DNA from: Candidatus Woesearchaeota archaeon
GTDB lineage: Archaea; Nanobdellota; Nanobdellia; Woesearchaeales; GW2011-AR4
DNA: 43,484 nt
NCBI GenBank assembly: GCA_016185845.1
Contig: JACPMV010000015.1
Span: 1-43,484, forward strand
Reading direction: 5' to 3'
Below, in pieces: positions 37,840 to 43,484 of the stretch. The stretch's first letter is position 1. Each line of letters begins with the position of its first letter. Under the pieces are notes generated by a model, which was not told the origin of the DNA, did not search any database, and was given only the letters and a program-made list of their open reading frames with translations. The translations under genes and the position numbers were made by a program.

Positions 37840-39141
37840 ATGAGAAAGATTATTGCCACATTGGCAGCGGCTTCTATGTTGTTATCATATGAAGCAAGCG
37901 CAGTAGCTAATCTTCAGCAAACCCCAAAGCAAGCTGAACATGTTCAAGCGCAAAGCTTGGAAGACAGGCTTAGGTCAATAAAAGACCATGATAACATCCC
38001 ATTGGTTAATGATGGCGACATTCAAGAGTTTAGAAAAAAAGGGATCAGTATCGCTGAATTGCTGGCGATAGCATCTGTGCAGAAAAACAATAAATCAGTA
38101 TTTTGCAGAGAGTACTTTAGAGATTACATATTAGGCGGGGGAACTTCTGCCTATATATCCTCAATAACCAAATCAACAGGCGAAGTTCCAAGCGATGGCA
38201 CTATATTGGAATTATGGGTTGATAAAGATAAATGCAAAGGGAGCAATCTGCCAGCTGTGGCTGAGGAACTCGGAAAAATAAAGGATGGCAGGGGCAGGCC
38301 ATTTTTTAACGTTAATTCAAGATACCTTGCAATACAATATTGCGGCATTCAATTCGATATTTCTCAGGTTAGGGGTGTTGCAAGAGGAGTCTTGGATCCA
38401 AATGGCAATCCATTTTTTGGAGGAGAAACGCTTTTGGAGTTCGTAAATGCAGGAGGTTCAGCCCAATACGCAAACAGGTTCAGGGAAAAGTTTACCTTAA
38501 CCCCAAGAGAACTGGCAGATCTTAAGGCAGCTGATGCAGATCCTAAAAAATTTGGCAGATTTGTTGCAGAGACGGGGCTTGACGCTTCTACCGCCGCTTA
38601 TTACTTTGTTTTAGGAGTAGACAGCATGGATAAATTCAGCTTTAAGGATACAAATAAGCCTAATGCATTAATTGCTTATGCGCACTATGATCCAGACGGA
38701 GCGCTTAGAAATGATACTGAGAGAAAGATTCTCGATAGAATCAGGGAAGCATACGATCTTAAAGTTATAATAATCAGCAGCAAAAAAGATATCTACAATA
38801 CAGTAAGATCAATACCAGATATAATGCTGCTTGGAGTAAACGGGCACGGAGGATCTAACAGTTTAGATTTAAATGGAGGCAGTATTGGAAACCGGGAATT
38901 TATAATGGCAGATAAAGAGATGATACCTATCTTTGAAGGATTGCATCCAAATGCTTCGATATATTTTGCTTCATGCCTGGTAGAAAGGTTTGCAAGAAAC
39001 ATGGCTGCACTGGCGGGAGGCAGGAAAGTCTTTGCCGCAGGAGGCAGTTTGCGTTCAACAGGGGTTAGTATAGAATCCCTTGTTCCATTTGAAATAAAAT
39101 TTTACAGCAGCGGAAAGGACATCACAGTCACAAGCCCATAA
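37840..39141 (+). CDS. secreted protein with C-terminal caspase-like (clan CD/DUF4347-like) His-Cys motif region
   Basis: Signal peptide; IPDIMLLGVNGHGG ... NASIYFASCLVERFARNMA. Confidence 0.6.
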   Translation: MRKIIATLAAASMLLSYEASAVANLQQTPKQAEHVQAQSLEDRLRSIKDHDNIPLVNDGDIQEFRKKGISIAELLAIASVQKNNKSVFCREYFRDYILGGGTSAYISSITKSTGEVPSDGTILELWVDKDKCKGSNLPAVAEELGKIKDGRGRPFFNVNSRYLAIQYCGIQFDISQVRGVARGVLDPNGNPFFGGETLLEFVNAGGSAQYANRFREKFTLTPRELADLKAADADPKKFGRFVAETGLDASTAAYYFVLGVDSMDKFSFKDTNKPNALIAYAHYDPDGALRNDTERKILDRIREAYDLKVIIISSKKDIYNTVRSIPDIMLLGVNGHGGSNSLDLNGGSIGNREFIMADKEMIPIFEGLHPNASIYFASCLVERFARNMAALAGGRKVFAAGGSLRSTGVSIESLVPFEIKFYSSGKDITVTSP

Positions 39142-39282
39142 TTCAACTTCTCCGAAAAACTTGCATATATTTAATGAAATAGTTAAATTATACCGTTTTT
39201 CCATAGATTCTTTCCTGATTTTGCTGAGGATTAAGAAATCCAAACAGAAAAGTAATTAAATTAATGCAAAGCTAAAGCCATT

Positions 39283-40710
39283 ATGCTATCAGAAATTTTC
39301 AAAGCCTATGACGTAAGGGGAATCTACGGGCAGAGCCTTACAGAAGACATTGCCTATAAAATAGGCAGGGCTTTTGTTTATTTCCTAAAATGCAGGGAAG
39401 TAGTTGTAGGGACTGACATGAGAGTTTCGTCTCCAAAACTAAGCAAAGCGCTTATGAAAGGGATTACAGAGCAGGGCACAAATGCAATCTTTATAGGGCA
39501 GGTATGCACGGACGCTGTTTATTTTGCATCCGGATTTCTTAACAAGCCTGCCGTAATGTTCACTGCTTCCCATAATCCGAAGCAATATAACGGGATGAAA
39601 TTCTGCAGGGAAGATGCAATACCGATAAACAATGACACCGGGCTGCAAAAAATAAAATCGATAATTGAGAATGAAGAGTATGATAAAACAAAAAGTCGAA
39701 TGCGAGTGAGCTTGGGACATAAGCGAGCGAAAGGCGAGCTTTCGCAAGTCACACGAACTCGCTCACAATTGACTAAAAAAGGAAAAATAATCAAAAAAGA
39801 GATTTTAAATGAATATGTAAATCATGTAAAAAAATTCATTGACGTTAAAAAACTAAGGAAATTAAAAATTGCCGTTGATGCGGGCAACGGAATGGCAGGA
39901 AAAGTTATACCATTAGTTTTTAATGGTTTGCCGATAAAAATAATTCCATTATATTTTAAACTTGACGGAACTTTCCCTAATCATCCCGCAGACCCGTCAA
40001 AGTCAGAGAATCTTGCTGAGCTGCAAAAATCCGTAAGAAAGCATAAATGCGATTTCGGAATGGCTTTTGACGGCGATGCAGACAGGATTTTCTTTGTTGA
40101 TGAAAAAGGAAGCATAGTAAACAGCAGTTTGATTTCCTCGCTGATAGTTAAAAATATTTTGACAAAATCCAAAAATAAGAATCAAAAAATAATACACAAT
40201 GTAGTGTGCAGCAGGATTGTGCCTGAAACCATAATGAAATTTGGAGGCACGCCAATAATTGAAAGAGTAGGTCATTCTTTCATAAAAGAAACAATGAGGA
40301 AGACAAAAGCGCTGTTTGCATGCGAACATTCTGCGCATTACTATTACAGGGACAATTACAGGGCTGATTCAGGCATTATAACAAGCCTTATAGTTGCAGA
40401 GATTGTTTCAAAGGAAAATAAAAAATTATCAGAATTGCTTGATGAATTCAGGAAATACTTCACAATTGAGGAAACTAATGTTGAGGTTGAAGACAAGGAA
40501 GCAAAAATGAATGAAATAGAGTCTATATACAAAAAACAAAACCCAAAAAGAATATCAAGGCTGGACGGTGTTACTATAGAATTTAATGACTGGTGGTTTA
40601 ATGTCAGGCCTTCAAATACTGAGCCTTTGCTGAGGCTTAATCTGGAGGCAAATTCTAGGGAGCTGATGGAAAGGAAGAAGGGGGAAGTGCTGGAATTGAT
40701 GAAAAGATGA
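39283..40710 (+). CDS. phosphomannomutase/phosphoglucomutase with in-frame insertion
   Basis: AYDVRGIYGQSL, TASHNPKQYNGMKFC, DGDADRIFFVDEKG, ACEHSAHYYYRDNYRADSG, RPSNTEPLLRLNLEA. Confidence 0.94.
   Translation: MLSEIFKAYDVRGIYGQSLTEDIAYKIGRAFVYFLKCREVVVGTDMRVSSPKLSKALMKGITEQGTNAIFIGQVCTDAVYFASGFLNKPAVMFTASHNPKQYNGMKFCREDAIPINNDTGLQKIKSIIENEEYDKTKSRMRVSLGHKRAKGELSQVTRTRSQLTKKGKIIKKEILNEYVNHVKKFIDVKKLRKLKIAVDAGNGMAGKVIPLVFNGLPIKIIPLYFKLDGTFPNHPADPSKSENLAELQKSVRKHKCDFGMAFDGDADRIFFVDEKGSIVNSSLISSLIVKNILTKSKNKNQKIIHNVVCSRIVPETIMKFGGTPIIERVGHSFIKETMRKTKALFACEHSAHYYYRDNYRADSGIITSLIVAEIVSKENKKLSELLDEFRKYFTIEETNVEVEDKEAKMNEIESIYKKQNPKRISRLDGVTIEFNDWWFNVRPSNTEPLLRLNLEANSRELMERKKGEVLELMKR
39694..39774. 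repeat. 81-nt palindromic insert within the phosphomannomutase ORF
   Basis: AGTC/GACT, GTGAGC/GCTCAC, GCGAAAG-GCGAG-CTTTCGC nested inverted repeats; exactly 27 codons, starts at a codon boundary. Confidence 0.65.
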
Positions 40711-40817
40711 TATTTGATTCTCTTTTCGCAACCTTTAAATAGTATTAAATAATCCTATGCATTAACAGAGAGAGAAGGAACGCAGTTACTAAATATTTCT
40801 TTCTCAAAACATTTGAG

Positions 40818-41186
40818 ATGGTCAATACGAAATTAAAGCCTATTTTTCCAAGCTTAAGGGAAAAGAAAAGGTACTTAGCCTTTGAAATTATCTCGAAAGA
40901 AAGAATAGGCGGGCTAAATGCGGTTTCAGATGCAGTATACTCTGCTTCAATGCAGTTCATGGGAGTTATAGAGGCTGCAAAAGCAGGCGTAATGATGCTG
41001 AGCAACAAATGGAATCAAAATACTCAAAGAGGAATAATAAAAGTAGGGCACAGGCATGCAGATGCTATGAAAGCGTCCCTGACTTTTATAACCAGGATAG
41101 AAAACAAGGAAGCAATCTGCAGAAGCCTCGGAGTTTCGGGAATTTTAAAGAAAGCGGAGAATAATTATTTGAAAACAGCAGCGTAA
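40818..41186 (+). CDS. rnp2: RNase P protein component 2 (Pop5/Rnp2)
   Basis: FPSLREKKRYLAFEIISKERI...QRGIIKVGHRHADAMKASLTFITRIENKEAICRSLGVSGILKKAE; position upstream of psmA-sdo1. Confidence 0.88.
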   Translation: MVNTKLKPIFPSLREKKRYLAFEIISKERIGGLNAVSDAVYSASMQFMGVIEAAKAGVMMLSNKWNQNTQRGIIKVGHRHADAMKASLTFITRIENKEAICRSLGVSGILKKAENNYLKTAA

Positions 41187-41217
41187 GATTAGGGATTTTT
41201 TTAATTGAAAAGTAATG

Positions 41218-41329
41218 GATTAAGTCGTTAATGAATTGCGCCAATTGTCCAGCGCAGGAAGAACAAACATAATCAAGCGTTTGAACGCATTAACGAATAA
41301 TACAATAACGATTGAACATTAACGAAAAA
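41218..41329 (+). ncRNA. copy B of duplicated leader element upstream of psmA
   Basis: ~79% identical to 24967-25079; TGCGC/GCGCA hairpin; CAWTAAC motif repeated every 14-15 nt. Confidence 0.55.
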
Positions 41330-41388
41330 CACATTAACTAAATTTCAATAAAAACAAATTAAAAAATGATTAACCGGAGGTAATTATT

Positions 41389-42135
41389 ATGCAGCCAATG
41401 CAGCATCAGATGATGGGTTATGACAGGGCAATCACAATGTTCAGCCCTGACGGAAGATTATTGCAGGTTGAATATGCCAAAAAAACAGTAAGGCAGGGCT
41501 CCACGGCAATAGGGATGGTCTGCTCTGACGGAGTATTGCTGGTGGCTGACAAAAGGGTTGTTGACAGCCTTATAGTGCCTGAATCTGTCGAGAAAATCTG
41601 GCAGATTGACGACAACATAGGGGCGGCAGCATCCGGAATATTAAGCGACGCAAGGGTTTTGATAGACAGAGCACAATTAAAGGCGCAGCAGCACAAGGTC
41701 ACTTACGATTCTGAAATCGACACTTTGACCATTGTAAAGGACATATGCGACCTGAAGCAGATATGCACGCAAAGCGGCGGCTTAAGGCCTTTTGGAGTTT
41801 CAATACTTGTAGCAGGCATTGATGATCATTCTCCGAAATTGTTCGAGACAGACCCGATAGGAATATACTTCCAGTACAAGGCAACGGCAATCGGAGAAGG
41901 CGAAGTCGAGGTTGAGGAAATTTTACATAGTGAATACAAGCAGGACATGAGCATTGAAGAAGGCTTAAAGCTGTCTTTGAAGGCCCTTAAAAAGGTCCTT
42001 GGCGAAAATTTTAATGTGGAAAGGATTGATGCGGCTCATATCACAACAGCCGAAAAAAAGTTCAGAAGAGTGGCAAAATCAAAAATGGAGAAGATGTCAT
42101 CAGAGCTGAAAGATGACAAAAAGCCCAAGAAATGA
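41389..42135 (+). CDS. psmA: proteasome alpha subunit
   Basis: YDRAITMFSPDGRLLQVEYAKKTVRQGSTAIGMVCSDGVLLVADKR; SD GGAGGTAATTATTATG. Confidence 0.97.
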   Translation: MQPMQHQMMGYDRAITMFSPDGRLLQVEYAKKTVRQGSTAIGMVCSDGVLLVADKRVVDSLIVPESVEKIWQIDDNIGAAASGILSDARVLIDRAQLKAQQHKVTYDSEIDTLTIVKDICDLKQICTQSGGLRPFGVSILVAGIDDHSPKLFETDPIGIYFQYKATAIGEGEVEVEEILHSEYKQDMSIEEGLKLSLKALKKVLGENFNVERIDAAHITTAEKKFRRVAKSKMEKMSSELKDDKKPKK

Positions 42136-42142
42136 GTGAATT

Positions 42143-42847
42143 ATGATGGTCACAGTAGATCAGGCGATAATCGCAAGGCTTAAAGTCCAGGGCAATAATT
42201 TCGAGATTCTTGTTGACTGCGCCAATGCGCTTGCAGTAAGGGAAGGCAGGGAAATAAGCATGAGGGATGTTCTTGCCGCAATGCAGGTTTTTTCCGACGC
42301 AAAAAAGGGATTAGCAGCTTCTGAAACTGCGATGAAGCAGATTTTCGGGACAAGCGACGCAGAGGATGTTTCAAAAGAGATCATAAAAAAAGGCGAAATC
42401 CAGCTTACACAGGAATACAGGGAAAAATTAAGGGAGGAAAAAAGAAAGCAGATTATTTCAATCCTGCACAGGAACGGAGTTGATCCAAAGACTCATCTGC
42501 CGCATCCTCCGCAAAGGATTGAAAACGCTTTTGCAGAGGCAAAATTTCATGTTGACGAGTTTAAGCAAGTTCAGGAGCAGGTTCAGGAAGCGCTGAAAGC
42601 ATTAAGGCCAATACTGCCCATAAAATTCGAGATCAAGGAAATAGCGCTCAAGATATCCCCTGATTACGCGCCAAAATGCTATTCAACAGTCAAGCAGTTC
42701 GGCACAATGCTCAGGGAAGAATGGCAGACGAACGGTTACTGGGTTGCTGTTGTAGAGATTCCCGGCGGCCTGGAAAGCGACCTTTACGACAAATTAAACA
42801 GGATATGCCACGGGAATGTGGAAAGCAAGGTTTTGAAGACGAAGTGA
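42143..42847 (+). CDS. sdo1: SBDS/Sdo1 ribosome assembly factor
   Basis: FEILVDCANALAVREGREI...FGTSDAEDVSKEIIKKGEIQLTQEYREKLREEKRKQIISILHRNGVDPKTHLPHPPQRIENAF. Confidence 0.96.
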   Translation: MMVTVDQAIIARLKVQGNNFEILVDCANALAVREGREISMRDVLAAMQVFSDAKKGLAASETAMKQIFGTSDAEDVSKEIIKKGEIQLTQEYREKLREEKRKQIISILHRNGVDPKTHLPHPPQRIENAFAEAKFHVDEFKQVQEQVQEALKALRPILPIKFEIKEIALKISPDYAPKCYSTVKQFGTMLREEWQTNGYWVAVVEIPGGLESDLYDKLNRICHGNVESKVLKTK

Positions 42848-42853
42848 ATAAAA

Positions 42854-43147
42854 ATGAATGATATTGTAATTCATGATATTAATCCGGAAATAAGGAAAGT
42901 GAGAGAAAGCGGATATGTGGAAATATCGCGTACGCCATTAGAGGAGAGGCTGAAACAGGTAAAATTAGTCTTCGAATTTGGCCGGTCTGCTTTAAGTCAC
43001 CCAAATAACAAACCTCGCGTGCAGCGGGCTTTGAATGCAATGAAGGACGCAATTATAGACAATCTTGCCAGGCCTTGGGATTTCAGGGAAGCTTATGAAT
43101 TTGGCAATTTATACAAGGCAATGGTCCAACCGTATTTACCGGGTTAA
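42854..43147 (+). CDS. hypothetical protein
   Basis: 97-aa ORF right after sdo1; no recognised family. Confidence 0.5.
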   Translation: MNDIVIHDINPEIRKVRESGYVEISRTPLEERLKQVKLVFEFGRSALSHPNNKPRVQRALNAMKDAIIDNLARPWDFREAYEFGNLYKAMVQPYLPG

Positions 43148-43164
43148 ATGTAATATTTAAAAAA

Positions 43165-43476
43165 TTGAAAATGAACATCACCACAGATAAAATAGATCAG
43201 AAATTTGCTATGAGCCAAAGAAAAGGCATTGCAGAAATAATCAAGGCAAAGGGAATACTAAATATTGCAAAATCTGAGCCTGATTCTCAGCTGCCTCTTT
43301 CGCATGAAACAATTCTTCTTTCGACAATTTCCGGAAGCTTTGATATGCCTGTTCCGAAAATTCAGCTGGCTTCAATGCAGGGAAACAATTCTGCATCAAA
43401 AGATGAGCAGGAGGATGCTGAAGGAAAAAATACAGCCTCAAAGAAATGGGGCTACAAATCAAGTTTAAACATATAA
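43165..43476 (+). CDS. hypothetical protein
   Basis: 103-aa ORF; acidic/low-complexity C-terminus; no recognised family. Confidence 0.4.
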   Translation: MKMNITTDKIDQKFAMSQRKGIAEIIKAKGILNIAKSEPDSQLPLSHETILLSTISGSFDMPVPKIQLASMQGNNSASKDEQEDAEGKNTASKKWGYKSSLNI

Positions 43477-43484
43477 GGTGAAAA

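Noticed and set aside
1-43484. CRISPR array or cas genes
   Set aside because: No regularly spaced long direct repeats and no Cas-like ORFs seen

Overview
AT-rich archaeal chromosomal segment. Gene content looks DPANN-like (archaeal RNase P Pop5/Rnp2, proteasome alpha, SBDS, type II GAPDH, RibL, BHB-type tRNA introns, TATA/BRE promoters). Most of the window is housekeeping: nadE (partial), Dph6-type ATPase, ribL-VKOR-DoxX, glnA with a divergent Lrp regulator, marC, HtrA-like protease, CorC/CNNM, argS, ribB-ribD, a VapBC-like TA pair, carA-carB, argF, ACT-domain regulator, ribA, two phosphohexomutases, GAPDH, class I aldolase, GlpX-type FBPase, an RHH-nucleotidyltransferase fusion and rnp2-psmA-sdo1. 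Many orphan ORFs sit between them. Less ordinary signals: (i) a ~113-nt element (~79% identity by hand alignment) duplicated upstream of the ACT-domain gene and psmA, with compensatory base changes and a ~14.5-nt repeat period; (ii) an 81-nt palindromic insertion, exactly in frame, inside a phosphomannomutase; (iii) tRNA-Arg(UCG) with an apparent variable-loop intron, overlapped antisense by a LAGLIDADG endonuclease ORF whose stop codon lies in that intron; (iv) an RHH DNA-binding domain fused to a sugar nucleotidyltransferase with a perfect tandem repeat in its promoter; (v) a candidate structured RNA at ~26994-27216; (vi) an alanine dehydrogenase with an internal deletion and frameshift. No CRISPR array, rRNA or transposase was seen. 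All calls are by eye; no database searches or folding programs were run.
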